Of a stretch of 64,000 bases of DNA, positions 32,328 to 40,313 are shown one piece after another. Position numbers and translations under genes: made by a program. Source of the stretch: Legionella saoudiensis (GTDB lineage Bacteria; Pseudomonadota; Gammaproteobacteria; Legionellales; Legionellaceae); contig NZ_LN901322.1 of NCBI RefSeq assembly GCF_001465875.1, positions 1 through 64,000 on the forward strand, written 5' to 3'. The notes under the pieces were generated by a model. The model saw nothing but the letters and a program-made list of their open reading frames with translations. It was not told the DNA's origin and made no database searches. The stretch's first letter is position 1. Each line of letters opens with the position of its first letter.

Positions 32328-33584
32328 GTGAATGTTGTAAATCGTTATCCCTGTATTGTTAAAGAGTTTAATCCTAAATCTTATTTTTCCTCCAATTCAC
32401 CGGCTCATAATTATCATATAAACATAAACTCGCATAAAATACTTACCGAGGAATTTACAGAAAAGGAATTAGCTGATTTTTATGAAGTGTTAGGCTCAAG
32501 GTTATTTTTTGGTAAAGGCGAGATCCTTTTTCAAGAATATGATGAATCAGATTCCTTTTATATTATTCTTGAGGGTGAGGCCGAAGTTTTTATTAGCACG
32601 AATACCAAGCACAATGAAAAACACGCTCATGTCTTAGCTACTTTGAAAGAAAACGATGTAATTGGCGATATGGCACTTGTTGAAAATAGGCCGCGTTCTG
32701 CATCCATTAGAGCGAAATCTGATTTAGCCGTATTAAGTTTTAATTTAGAAGCACTAAATGCTCATCCGCGAATACGCCTACTATTAACCAAAAATATGGC
32801 CAAAATCTTATCCCAAAAGCTGCGGGACACAAATCAGGTAACCATAAAAAAAATGGAAGAAAGTTTAGAGCAAGCGCAAGCACGCAATGTACTCGGAGTA
32901 TTTATGATTGCGATGTTTTGGCTAATTAGCTTATATACATTATCGCTTACTACCCTGATTGGTATTGAAAAGAATTTAATTAACAATACTACATTTCTTT
33001 CCGTGGGTTTAATTATATTTTTTGCTTTAGGAATTCTTGGTGCCATGAGACTTACCGGGTTACCATTAAAACAGTTTGGGATTACTTTTGAAGATTGGCC
33101 AGAAAAAACCATACAAGCGTTAAAGTATTCGCTTCCCGTAATGTTTCTGTTTCTACTTGCCAAAGCCTATTTGGTGTATTGGGGAGCTAATCCAAATCAT
33201 GTTGCCCTATTTTCAGGATTTGATGAGGGGTTAGTAAACGGTAAGTTTAGTGCTCCACTTTATTTGGTTGTAGTATTTTTTTATGCACTCCTTGTACCTA
33301 TTCAAGAATTAATCGCGCGCTGTGCTTTACAGTCAACCTTTTTCTCTTTTTTGCCGGGAAATGAAACATTCCGAATTTGGAATGCGATTATCTTATCTAA
33401 TCTTATTTTTTCTTCAGTGCATTCGCATTTGAGCTTAATGTTTGCTTCACTGACATTTATTCCGGGATTATTTTGGGGATGGTTATTTTATAAACAAAGC
33501 TCACTTGTTAGTGTTTCTGCATCCCATCTTTTAATTGGGGTATGGGGAATTTTTATCCTCGGAGCTAAAGGAGTAATTTATTGA
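32328..33584 (+). CDS. Cyclic-nucleotide-binding domain fused to CPBP (CAAX/Abi) membrane protease
   Basis: 418 residues. Residues 40-170 form a cNMP-binding domain (FGKGEILFQEYDESDSFYII, EGEAEVFI, ENDVIGDMALVENRPRSASI, with the phosphate-binding GDMALVENRPRSAS motif intact). After a coiled segment come about seven membrane spans with the CPBP protease pattern: QELIAR (E-x-x-x-R), FSSVHSH and SASHLLIG with conserved His residues. The first Glu of the usual EExxxR is Gln. CPBP proteins cleave prenylated or membrane peptides; this architecture suggests proteolysis gated by cAMP or cGMP. Confidence 0.78.
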   Translation: MNVVNRYPCIVKEFNPKSYFSSNSPAHNYHININSHKILTEEFTEKELADFYEVLGSRLFFGKGEILFQEYDESDSFYIILEGEAEVFISTNTKHNEKHAHVLATLKENDVIGDMALVENRPRSASIRAKSDLAVLSFNLEALNAHPRIRLLLTKNMAKILSQKLRDTNQVTIKKMEESLEQAQARNVLGVFMIAMFWLISLYTLSLTTLIGIEKNLINNTTFLSVGLIIFFALGILGAMRLTGLPLKQFGITFEDWPEKTIQALKYSLPVMFLFLLAKAYLVYWGANPNHVALFSGFDEGLVNGKFSAPLYLVVVFFYALLVPIQELIARCALQSTFFSFLPGNETFRIWNAIILSNLIFSSVHSHLSLMFASLTFIPGLFWGWLFYKQSSLVSVSASHLLIGVWGIFILGAKGVIY

Positions 33585-33661
33585 GAGAATAGGGTTTCCC
33601 GATCAATTATTTTTTTCTGCTGTGCTGCTCTCTTTTTATAAAGGGGTATTTATGAGAGTAT

Positions 33662-34435
33662 ATGCTCTTTATATTTGCGTATTGGTCAATAATGAAGGTA
33701 GAAAATACAAATCCCAAAGCACAAACGGGTCTTACTAAGCTCGAAGAATTAACTAATGTAGTTATTTCTTTTATTAATAACCGAATTCAAAAAAGTACCG
33801 AACAAAAAATAATAAATCCTCGTTCCGCATTTAATAGCAATAAGATTCCTTCTATTTCAGTGCCTGATTATTTAAGGCGGCATACAGAATATCTCTACTT
33901 GGATGAAACAGATATCATCGGGATGTTTGTTCTTTTAGAGCGCTACCTAAGAGCGACAAATACGATGCTAACATTAACAAATGTTCATCGTATTATTACT
34001 AGCTGTATTTATGTAAGTCATAAGACTCTAAACGATGATTGCTATTCTATATCTACTTATGCACAAGTAGGGGGGATAAGTAGTGCAGAGCTAAGAAATT
34101 TAGAGTTATGGCTACTTTTTTCTATAGATTTCAATATTAGTGTCACTCCCGAAATTTATTCATTCTATAAACAATTTCTTATAAATTATATGCAGCCAAC
34201 AAAGGCGCAAGCTTCTATTGAACCTGCTTCCGATACAGTGCATCATTTATCTACAAAGCTCGAGGAGCGAAGCGTTGCTAAGGGGAAAGAACCTGTCTCC
34301 GAAGCACAAAGAGCAACCGGAGGAAGTGTTTTTGCACGACACCGATTTATGCCTCCTCCACCGCAAGGTCAAGCCGCTCATGAAACTAATGATTCTCTCC
34401 CACTAAAAAATAACTTTAATGCATCGCTAAGTTAA
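33662..34435 (+). CDS. Eukaryotic-type (PHO80-like) cyclin-domain protein, probable effector
   Basis: 257 residues. Residues 60-180 read as a PHO80/P-type cyclin box: ISVPDYLRRHTEYLYLDETD, GMFVLLERYLRAT, LTLTNVHRIITSCIYVSHKT, and GGISSAELRNLELWLLFSID. The tail is low-complexity and Pro/Ser-rich (RFMPPPPQG), as in translocated proteins. Bacteria have no native cyclins, so capture from a eukaryotic host and action on a host cyclin-dependent kinase are likely. Start is uncertain: ATG at 33662 or 33692 (MKVENTNPKAQ). A short overlapping frame at 33652 has the better ribosome site (AAAGGGG). Confidence 0.75.
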   Translation: MLFIFAYWSIMKVENTNPKAQTGLTKLEELTNVVISFINNRIQKSTEQKIINPRSAFNSNKIPSISVPDYLRRHTEYLYLDETDIIGMFVLLERYLRATNTMLTLTNVHRIITSCIYVSHKTLNDDCYSISTYAQVGGISSAELRNLELWLLFSIDFNISVTPEIYSFYKQFLINYMQPTKAQASIEPASDTVHHLSTKLEERSVAKGKEPVSEAQRATGGSVFARHRFMPPPPQGQAAHETNDSLPLKNNFNASLS

Positions 34436-34461
34436 CTGGATTGAGATCCCCATTTGCATCG

Positions 34462-34483
34462 AGCGCCAAATTTTTTTGGCGCT
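34462..34483. terminator. Bidirectional terminator-like hairpin
   Basis: AGCGCCAAA and TTTGGCGCT form a perfect 9-bp stem around four T. It lies 27 bp after the cyclin gene and 3 bp after the stop of the convergent micro-ORF. Confidence 0.55.
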
Positions 34484-34485
34484 AA

Positions 34486-34569
34486 TTATTCTAATGGCTC
34501 ATCGGGATTATGGACTGGCTGTGGTTCTTCAGGCTCAAGAGGGCTAGGAGGCTCTATAGGTTCTTTCAT
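34486..34569 (-). CDS. 27-aa Pro/Glu-rich micro-ORF
   Basis: ATG at 34569 follows AAGGATAAAAA. The 27 residues (begin MKEPIEPPSPLEPEEPQP) are almost all Pro, Glu, Ser and His. PLEPE is shared with the 52-aa protein at 2786. Strong composition and an adjacent terminator hairpin favour a real gene, but its length makes this uncertain. Confidence 0.4.
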   Translation of the reverse strand: MKEPIEPPSPLEPEEPQPVHNPDEPLE

Positions 34570-34789
34570 TTTTTATCCTTAAAAATATTTTTTATTAAAT
34601 TTAGACCTTTTCCTGAATCATGTCTAATGACTAACTGCTTCCTTGCTTATTAATAAACAAATTTTTCATAAAAATCATATACCTTTTCATTGTTGAGCCG
34701 TTGTTGGTGTTTCATTGTAATGTGCATTATATAATCAGATGGATTTTGTTCTATACTAAATAGACTTAACTTATGAAAGGGGATTCATT

Positions 34790-34984
34790 ATGCGATCTAT
34801 TTTTGGAAAAGTTATAATCGTTTTGATGGCTACAGGATTTATGGCTAACAGTTATGCAGCTTGGAATTGGAATAGAAATGTTACCAAATGCTACGGCGGG
34901 CATTGCAAACATGTTGTAGTGCATAAACATTGTCAGAATGGTAGGTGTTGGGATTATAAGCATTATAATACATGGAATAGATAG
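34790..34984 (+). CDS. Small secreted Cys/His/Trp-rich protein, 64 aa
   Basis: ATG follows AAAGGGGATTC. A clear signal peptide (FGKVIIVLMATGFMANSYA, cleavage before AWNWN) precedes a mature part of about 40 residues with four Cys and six His (CYGGHCKHVVVHKHCQNGRC). The pattern suggests two disulfides or a metal site in the periplasm or outside the cell. No known family. Single gene, followed by a strong hairpin. Confidence 0.7.
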   Translation: MRSIFGKVIIVLMATGFMANSYAAWNWNRNVTKCYGGHCKHVVVHKHCQNGRCWDYKHYNTWNR

Positions 34985-35007
34985 TATCGTTATTAGCTTA
35001 GATTGGC

Positions 35008-35050
35008 TCCCTAATTTTTCAAAAACGTGCGCTTTTTGAAGAATTAGGGA
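35008..35050. terminator. Long terminator-like hairpin
   Basis: 18-bp arms (TCCCTAATTTTTCAAAAA and TTTTTGAAGAATTAGGGA) pair with a single G-T wobble around a 7-base loop. No T-run follows on either strand, so it may stabilise the 3' end of the small secreted-protein mRNA rather than terminate it. Confidence 0.5.
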
Positions 35051-35180
35051 CAAAATACAATCTACACGCTACTAAATTATGTTAGGTCAGCGCCTCTATC
35101 ATCATCGCTATAATAATCTAGTTGACAATAATTAATTCAGGATGAGAGTATTACCCGCTATTTTTTTGCGGGTGTAATCT

Positions 35181-36428
35181 ATGTATAACGATTCGGAAGT
35201 TCAGGAACAAGTAGAAAAAATAAAACAATTTGCAGTTACAGGTAGAAAGATGTTTGGGGTAGCTGCATTTTTCGAACGTAAATGCACTGATTACTATAAT
35301 GCAATAGATAGAATAGAGGAGTCACTCTTTAAATATTTTAATCAAAACATAGTAGATACTTTGGCTGGGGAACCATTGCCCTTTGACATACACCATGTTT
35401 TTTCACTAATACGGTCTAAGCTTAATGAGAACGCGAAATCCTTTTTTATCAAAAATGTAGATAGATGCATTATAAACGAGAGTTATTCGTTCCAAATATC
35501 CAAAGAAGGTTTTGATTTTATTCCTCCACTAAAAGATTATTCTCCTAAGGTCCAAGAGTTTATGCAGCAATTTGCTTATGCTGTAACTCTATACCAGGTG
35601 TGTTTAGGCGTGGCTGTTATTTATGAGGAGCTTGCAGAGCGTTTGCAGATCACACAATATAAAGAAATGATTAACGGCATGAATGAAATTGTTCGAAAAG
35701 TTAATACAGTAAAAAATGGAGAAGGGGCATACGCGCAAAAACATGCACTACTCGGGATGTTATTTAAGCAAGCAACAGATATAGATACGAAAATTAGTAA
35801 TTTAATTGCTGCACAAAAGAGTGATGCAGATTTTTATAATGAAAAATCTAGCCAATTAATTAACCTACTCAATTTGGGCGTTGTATGTTTGCAGGGAGCT
35901 TATCAGCAATTCCCTAATAAGAGTCTTTTATCTTGGCTGGTTCGGGATACTAATTGGCATCGTTTACTCAAGACCATTTCTTTCTATTTATATTCTAACC
36001 AATATAGTTTTAATTCTGTAATCGATGGAACACATAAAGAAATACAGCAGCATATTGCGACATTCTCAGTGCTTAAAATTGAGTTTCTGGGGAAAGTTAA
36101 TTCGTTGGTTCATGAAGAAATCTTTAAAATAAGGGTACAAGGAAGTTTATTAAATCATCCGCTTCCTATATATAAAGAGTCTTCCGAGATCTTACGAGCG
36201 CTTTATATTGCTCCTTCTCATGGTAAACCTGTTGAGGAAATGAAAACAAAATCCCCCTCTATTGATTCTTCAGAAAATAGCAAACAAACGCCACAACATC
36301 CGCGTATCTCAGAAGGGATAAGTATAAAAGAGTTGCAGCAATATCCTTCTTATACTTGGTATCGCATTTTAAATAATAGCCAATCAACATCCATGCCTTC
36401 GGAGAGTAGCTTGGTACCGAAGAGATAA
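35181..36428 (+). CDS. Unknown 415-aa helical protein, effector-like
   Basis: No recognised domain, signal peptide or membrane span. Residues 1-325 are mostly helical (VEKIKQFAVTGRKMFGVAAF, YKEMINGMNEIVRKVNTVK). The last 80 residues are disordered and rich in Ser, Pro, Lys and Glu (EMKTKSPSIDSSENSKQTPQ), ending SSLVPKR. This two-part layout is common among Legionella translocated proteins. It sits between other accessory genes. A hairpin (36438-36488) follows the stop. Confidence 0.6.
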   Translation: MYNDSEVQEQVEKIKQFAVTGRKMFGVAAFFERKCTDYYNAIDRIEESLFKYFNQNIVDTLAGEPLPFDIHHVFSLIRSKLNENAKSFFIKNVDRCIINESYSFQISKEGFDFIPPLKDYSPKVQEFMQQFAYAVTLYQVCLGVAVIYEELAERLQITQYKEMINGMNEIVRKVNTVKNGEGAYAQKHALLGMLFKQATDIDTKISNLIAAQKSDADFYNEKSSQLINLLNLGVVCLQGAYQQFPNKSLLSWLVRDTNWHRLLKTISFYLYSNQYSFNSVIDGTHKEIQQHIATFSVLKIEFLGKVNSLVHEEIFKIRVQGSLLNHPLPIYKESSEILRALYIAPSHGKPVEEMKTKSPSIDSSENSKQTPQHPRISEGISIKELQQYPSYTWYRILNNSQSTSMPSESSLVPKR

Positions 36429-36437
36429 CCTGTGGAG

Positions 36438-36488
36438 GTAGGGCTCTTCTGATAAGATATGTTAACTCTTATTGTCAGAAGACCTTAC
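36438..36488 (+). terminator. Imperfect hairpin after the 415-aa gene
   Basis: GTAGGGCTCTTCTGATAAGA and TCTTATTGTCAGAAGACCTT pair with one bulge and one or two mismatches or wobbles. There is no distinct T-run, so termination is probable but not certain. Confidence 0.4.
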
Positions 36489-36552
36489 CTTGAACAGAGT
36501 AGGGATGGTTATTCCATAATGTCTAGTGGCAACTAATTCATCCAGCCCAATG

Positions 36553-37365
36553 TTAACTTCTAATTAAAAATGTCGATTGATTCTTATCCACGTATCCCTC
36601 GTCTAGGGCATCTTTTAGGCATCTAATTTGTTGATTCTCATTAGTGTCAGCAAGCCAATAATTTCTACCCAGATCCTTACGGAATATAATATTATCGACA
36701 TAAAGGTGTTGCTTTATTCCATTTACTTGAAAATCAAAACCATCATCTGATAGCAAGAGCGTATGTTTCGCTCCGGGGAAAAATCTTGGAAAACCGTGGT
36801 GGTTATTACCATGCGCAAGCCCTGAATAAAAGAGATAAGGCTTGGATTTATGCTCATTAAGAAATATTCTACGAGTGTTCTCATCAAAGATTGAATCCCG
36901 TCGTTCGTAGTACTCTTCCCAGTCTTTTTTTGTGGGGTGTCTGAAATATTCGGGGCTTCCTTCTCTGGCTTTTTTGCAGTCTAATACAACCACCCTAATG
37001 CCTGCTTGGATTGCTGCTGCCGCAACTCTTCGTGTATCTTCATCTCCATTGATTAATCTCGAGTTAATAGGGACTATCCCGTTACTGTCTAGTGATTCAT
37101 CAAATAGATGTTGATTATTATCATTACCAAATTCAAAGAATAACGTCTCTATACCAATGCTTTTAAAGTATTGAAAGTTAGCAATTAAGAATTCTTTAGG
37201 AAATTTATGACTATGATATTCATTGATGATAATTCCTGGCGGAAAACCCTCAATAGAACCATTATGTATTAATTTTTTAAAAGCGGCATCTAATTGGTGT
37301 AATTTATTTTTTTGCTTAATAGGACGATTAAAAAAAACATCTGCTGAGATTTTAGATTGACTCAT
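36553..37365 (-). CDS. TIKI/EreA (erythromycin esterase)-like superfamily protein
   Basis: The second in-frame ATG (37365) is chosen because GAAGGT lies eight bases before it; the upstream ATG at 37380 adds five residues. The 270-residue product has EYHSHK (resembling the family's (G/N)ExH), TLFFEFGND, VVVLD and YSGLAHGNN (GxxH), the spaced His/Glu motifs of the TIKI/TraB/EreA/PMT-C superfamily of metal- or water-dependent hydrolases. Some members are domains of bacterial toxins. No signal peptide. Substrate unknown; the assignment is by motif only. Confidence 0.55.
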   Translation of the reverse strand: MSQSKISADVFFNRPIKQKNKLHQLDAAFKKLIHNGSIEGFPPGIIINEYHSHKFPKEFLIANFQYFKSIGIETLFFEFGNDNNQHLFDESLDSNGIVPINSRLINGDEDTRRVAAAAIQAGIRVVVLDCKKAREGSPEYFRHPTKKDWEEYYERRDSIFDENTRRIFLNEHKSKPYLFYSGLAHGNNHHGFPRFFPGAKHTLLLSDDGFDFQVNGIKQHLYVDNIIFRKDLGRNYWLADTNENQQIRCLKDALDEGYVDKNQSTFLIRS

Positions 37366-37432
37366 AATAATGACCTTCATTTATTAATGAAGCGCTTTAT
37401 TCTGGTTAAAAAGGAAACCAAGCATCCTAGAA

Positions 37433-37512
37433 CCTGGACACTGGTATTGGGGAGGTTCATTTGTTCGCGCTGTTACAAATAACTCCGTCCAACCTCGACA
37501 ACAGTGTCCAGG
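37433..37512. other. Nested inverted-repeat element, possible structured RNA
   Basis: Outer arms CCTGGACACTG (37433-37443) and CAGTGTCCAGG (37502-37512) are perfectly complementary. Inside them, GAGGTT (37452-37457) pairs with AACCTC (37491-37496) and TTTGT (37460-37464) with ACAAA (37475-37479). The three stems nest in order over 80 bp. It lies in the gap upstream of the TIKI-like gene. Confidence 0.5.
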
Positions 37513-37647
37513 CGGCGCATTATCATTATTTGTTGTACGCGTATTTGGTGCATTTTAAAATATTAGTTATTAATATAAAACAACATAATGGCACCAAATT
37601 ACACATAAAGTCAAGTTTTTAGGAAAACTCATGGACAGACGACTCTC

Positions 37648-38508
37648 TTAGCTAGTAGTTTCTCGTTCCTTGAATGCCTTAAATGCAGTAGTTAAATCCG
37701 TGGCATCGCTGGTTTTAAAACAGAGGAAATAAAATATATTTGTTCCTTCGATGAGGATATTAGTACCATTTCCAGCTGGAGATGAAATGTAATAGTCAGG
37801 TTGTTTTCCATCGCGCTTAAGACTATTTTTCATCGCTTGAATCCGCATATCAGCACTTATTTGGTATCTAAAGTAAGCAAGAGCATCCATATAGGTTAGA
37901 ATTTGGATTCTTTTAATATCCTTAAAAGATAAAAACGCGGTATACCGTTTATTTGAGCTGGATAAATCAATACTATTGAAGTTAATTTGAACTCCGTCAT
38001 TTGTTAGCCTATAAGTGGGTAATTTTAAAACCTTATTAAGCGGTGCCGAGATGAAATTAAAAAAATATTTTAGAGGAAATCGGACCACTATATAAAATAA
38101 ATAGCCTCCGATTAGTCCAAAGAATTGTGAGGAATAAACTAAATTATGATTAGGCGGGAACAAGTTTTTATACCAGAAGTGGAGAAACGTTCCGGAAAAA
38201 TACATAACAGCAATTAATAAAATAATACTGAATGTAACATGTAAAATTGTATAAGCAGTTAATTTACTATCCAAATTATTTTTTGAAAGGTTTTTATTTC
38301 TCTGGAAACCGAGAGAAAGCATAATTAAAATACGATCCATAATAAAAGATAGGAAGATTGCTGCCGCAGCCCATACAAAGGGTGACGTATCGGGATTTAA
38401 GCCTTTTTTATCAAGCGTACACATAATTAATACCCCATTAGCGGTTATTAATAGGATAAGAAAGATAATGTAAGATATATTTATGGAGATCTTCCCGTAG
38501 TTCATCAT
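37648..38508 (-). CDS. Unknown membrane protein with four spans and soluble C-terminal domain
   Basis: 286 residues. Hydrophobic segments at about 10-30, 45-65, 85-107 and 125-150, then a cytoplasmic domain of about 120 residues (RLTNDGVQINFNSIDL, YTAFLSFKDIKRIQIL) that reads like a PH-type or YcxB-like domain. No catalytic motif. No neighbours in the same transcript. Function unknown. Confidence 0.6.
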   Translation of the reverse strand: MMNYGKISINISYIIFLILLITANGVLIMCTLDKKGLNPDTSPFVWAAAAIFLSFIMDRILIMLSLGFQRNKNLSKNNLDSKLTAYTILHVTFSIILLIAVMYFSGTFLHFWYKNLFPPNHNLVYSSQFFGLIGGYLFYIVVRFPLKYFFNFISAPLNKVLKLPTYRLTNDGVQINFNSIDLSSSNKRYTAFLSFKDIKRIQILTYMDALAYFRYQISADMRIQAMKNSLKRDGKQPDYYISSPAGNGTNILIEGTNIFYFLCFKTSDATDLTTAFKAFKERETTS

Positions 38509-38761
38509 ACGCCTTGCTTGATATCAAGATTGAGGGCCTAGGCTCAAAGGTGCTCAAAAATAATTTAATAAATAATGTAATTATAACCCATGAATCAATA
38601 GGGGTCCGGCCTGAACCTAAATCTCAAAGCTCATTGTATGACTAGATTGATTATTGTACAATGCATCCGTTATTTGTAACTTCCGCAGCTTCTTGAACAA
38701 AAAGAAAGGTTTTTCAGGAAGTTATAAGTTATTTAATTTTTATTTTACAGAGGAAATTTTC

Positions 38762-38980
38762 ATGGCTAGTTTCTTTTTTCGCAGCAACGATAACAAAATA
38801 AGTGACCTGGCAACAAAAGAAAATATGATGGTTATTGGCGGTATTATTGCTGCTTGTTCATTAGCTGCAATCTCTATGACGGCTTTTTTTGTTGCACTGG
38901 CTGCTACACTTTGCTTTTTCGGATACCAAGCAACGCAAGAACAAAAAGGTCCTTCATTTACATTTGGTTTTGACCGTTAA
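38762..38980 (+). CDS. Small membrane protein, 72 aa
   Basis: ATG at 38762 has GAGGA seven bases upstream, so the longer frame from 38654 is rejected. The product begins MASFFFRSNDNKISDLATKE and has a hydrophobic hairpin (VIGGIIAACSLAAISMTAFF, VALAATLCFFGY), with a polar C-terminus (QEQKGPSFTFGFDR). Probably two membrane passes. Function unknown. Confidence 0.65.
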   Translation: MASFFFRSNDNKISDLATKENMMVIGGIIAACSLAAISMTAFFVALAATLCFFGYQATQEQKGPSFTFGFDR

Positions 38981-39161
38981 TAATGAGGATGGCTCCGCTG
39001 CAATAAAAAATGGTAAAAGATAAGCATCTATTAGCTTATTCTATTGTAGACTGGAGCCAGAAAGCATAACTCAGTGTATATAAAAATAAATCCCTGAGAA
39101 TCATATTAGACACGCTTTCCTATGAAGAACGATTAAATTTCAAATTAGCCAAACCTTAGCT

Positions 39162-39194
39162 CTTAATTTTTCCTTAATGTACATTTATTATAAT
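39162..39194 (+). promoter_or_regulatory. PmrA box with perfect -10
   Basis: CTTAATTTT-TC-CTTAATGTA (39162-39181) matches the Legionella PmrA tandem repeat consensus cTTAATatT-N2-cTTAATatT at 15 of 18 defined positions. A perfect TATAAT follows at 39189-39194, placing the second half-site near -35 as in known PmrA-activated promoters. It precedes the gene at 39214. Confidence 0.65.
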
Positions 39195-39213
39195 CTTAGG
39201 CAAGATTATAACA

Positions 39214-40218
39214 ATGGTTTTTATCATGAAAAGAAGGACCCTAGTATTCCGAGTTGGCGATCATTGGTTTTTACGAAATGTTCGTGATCTGTATGAAACC
39301 CTAACATCTAAATATACCACGGCAGATCAGCCCCGTGGAATTATGTCTATCTTCCCAAATCGTATGTCTTCTCCTTTCTGGTTTAGAGAGAAAGAGTCTT
39401 TTGAGAATTTGGCATGTTATCTTAAAGATAATCAATCTAAAAAAGCATTTCATGACACCATGGAGGAAGATGCGGAACTGAAAGTTTATTTGGCGGGCCA
39501 TTGTTATGCTGGCTCCTCAGATTTATTTTCCTTAGAAACAAATGAAGCCTTATTTTTCCAGTTGGAAGTTCAAACCATTGCTAAAAGGTTACATCAAACA
39601 TTTCAGGATATTGGGGTAAAACCAACCGCAGCAAAACCAATCAAAATCAGCTTAATTTGCTGTGAAGCAGCTTCTGGTTCCAATCATTATGGAAGAAAAG
39701 ATGCTTTTGCGACTCAATTACTTGAGCATTTGCATGCTCTTGGCCACCAGCATATTTTGGTGAAAGCGCGAGAACTAAGCGTTAGCGCTCCTATATTTGG
39801 TAAAAAATATACTGCGGGGAAAAAAGAGCATTTCTACCTCGATGGAAATCATAACATTTACCATGTGGAAAAAACCAATGATCTTCGTTATATCTGTTTA
39901 AACCAAATAAAAAAATGTCATACAAATACTCGCGTTCGTGAAAAACAAGAATATTTGGAACATTGTATTCGGCAAATTGAGGAGCTGGGTTATCCCACAC
40001 AGCAACAGCAAATTGAAGCCCTAAAACAAATTATTTCTCAGGCTCTGGAACAAGATGCAGTTAAGAGCTTTCGGTATGGTACAGGATATGTTATGCGTTT
40101 CTTAGGACGCCAATCAAATACAGAGCTTGTATTAAAAGAACTGCGTGAGATGCTCGAAAAACGTACGGAGGTCTATACCCCCTTAGTAGAAAATATTAAT
40201 ACAATTCCAAAGTTCTGA
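39214..40218 (+). CDS. Putative caspase-fold (clan CD) cysteine protease effector
   Basis: 334 residues, no signal peptide. Two spaced motifs resemble the catalytic dyad of clan CD/C80-type peptidases: a strand plus Gly-His in VYLAGHCYAGSSDLF (His96) and a strand plus Cys in ISLICCEAASG (Cys149/150). The C-terminal 130 residues are helical (YLEHCIRQIEELGYPTQQQQ). The PmrA box and -10 immediately upstream suggest co-regulation with Dot/Icm effectors. The start could be ATG 39214 or ATG 39226; neither has a strong ribosome site. The fold assignment is by motif only. Confidence 0.6.
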   Translation: MVFIMKRRTLVFRVGDHWFLRNVRDLYETLTSKYTTADQPRGIMSIFPNRMSSPFWFREKESFENLACYLKDNQSKKAFHDTMEEDAELKVYLAGHCYAGSSDLFSLETNEALFFQLEVQTIAKRLHQTFQDIGVKPTAAKPIKISLICCEAASGSNHYGRKDAFATQLLEHLHALGHQHILVKARELSVSAPIFGKKYTAGKKEHFYLDGNHNIYHVEKTNDLRYICLNQIKKCHTNTRVREKQEYLEHCIRQIEELGYPTQQQQIEALKQIISQALEQDAVKSFRYGTGYVMRFLGRQSNTELVLKELREMLEKRTEVYTPLVENINTIPKF

Positions 40219-40254
40219 TTGCCAGATAAATGGCATTGCTGATTTAACGAGAGA

Positions 40255-40274
40255 GGGTACCCCGAAGGGTACCC
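40255..40274. terminator. Short GC-rich hairpin after the protease-like gene
   Basis: GGGTACCC-CGAA-GGGTACCC forms an 8-bp stem with a 4-base loop. It lies between the convergent stops of the protease-like gene (40218) and the desaturase gene (40314). No T-run. Confidence 0.45.
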
Positions 40275-40313
40275 CAAGAAAATAAATCCCAATGTATTAT
40301 TAGTGGAAAGGCT

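Noticed and set aside
33652-33726. 24-codon frame with AAAGGGG ribosome site overlapping the cyclin gene start
   Set aside because: May be a leader peptide, but the overlap with the cyclin frame and the absence of conservation data make it unsupported; noted in the cyclin entry.
37433-37512. Integron attC site
   Set aside because: The nested arms look superficially similar, but the GTTRRRY core and its complement are absent at the ends and no integrase is nearby.
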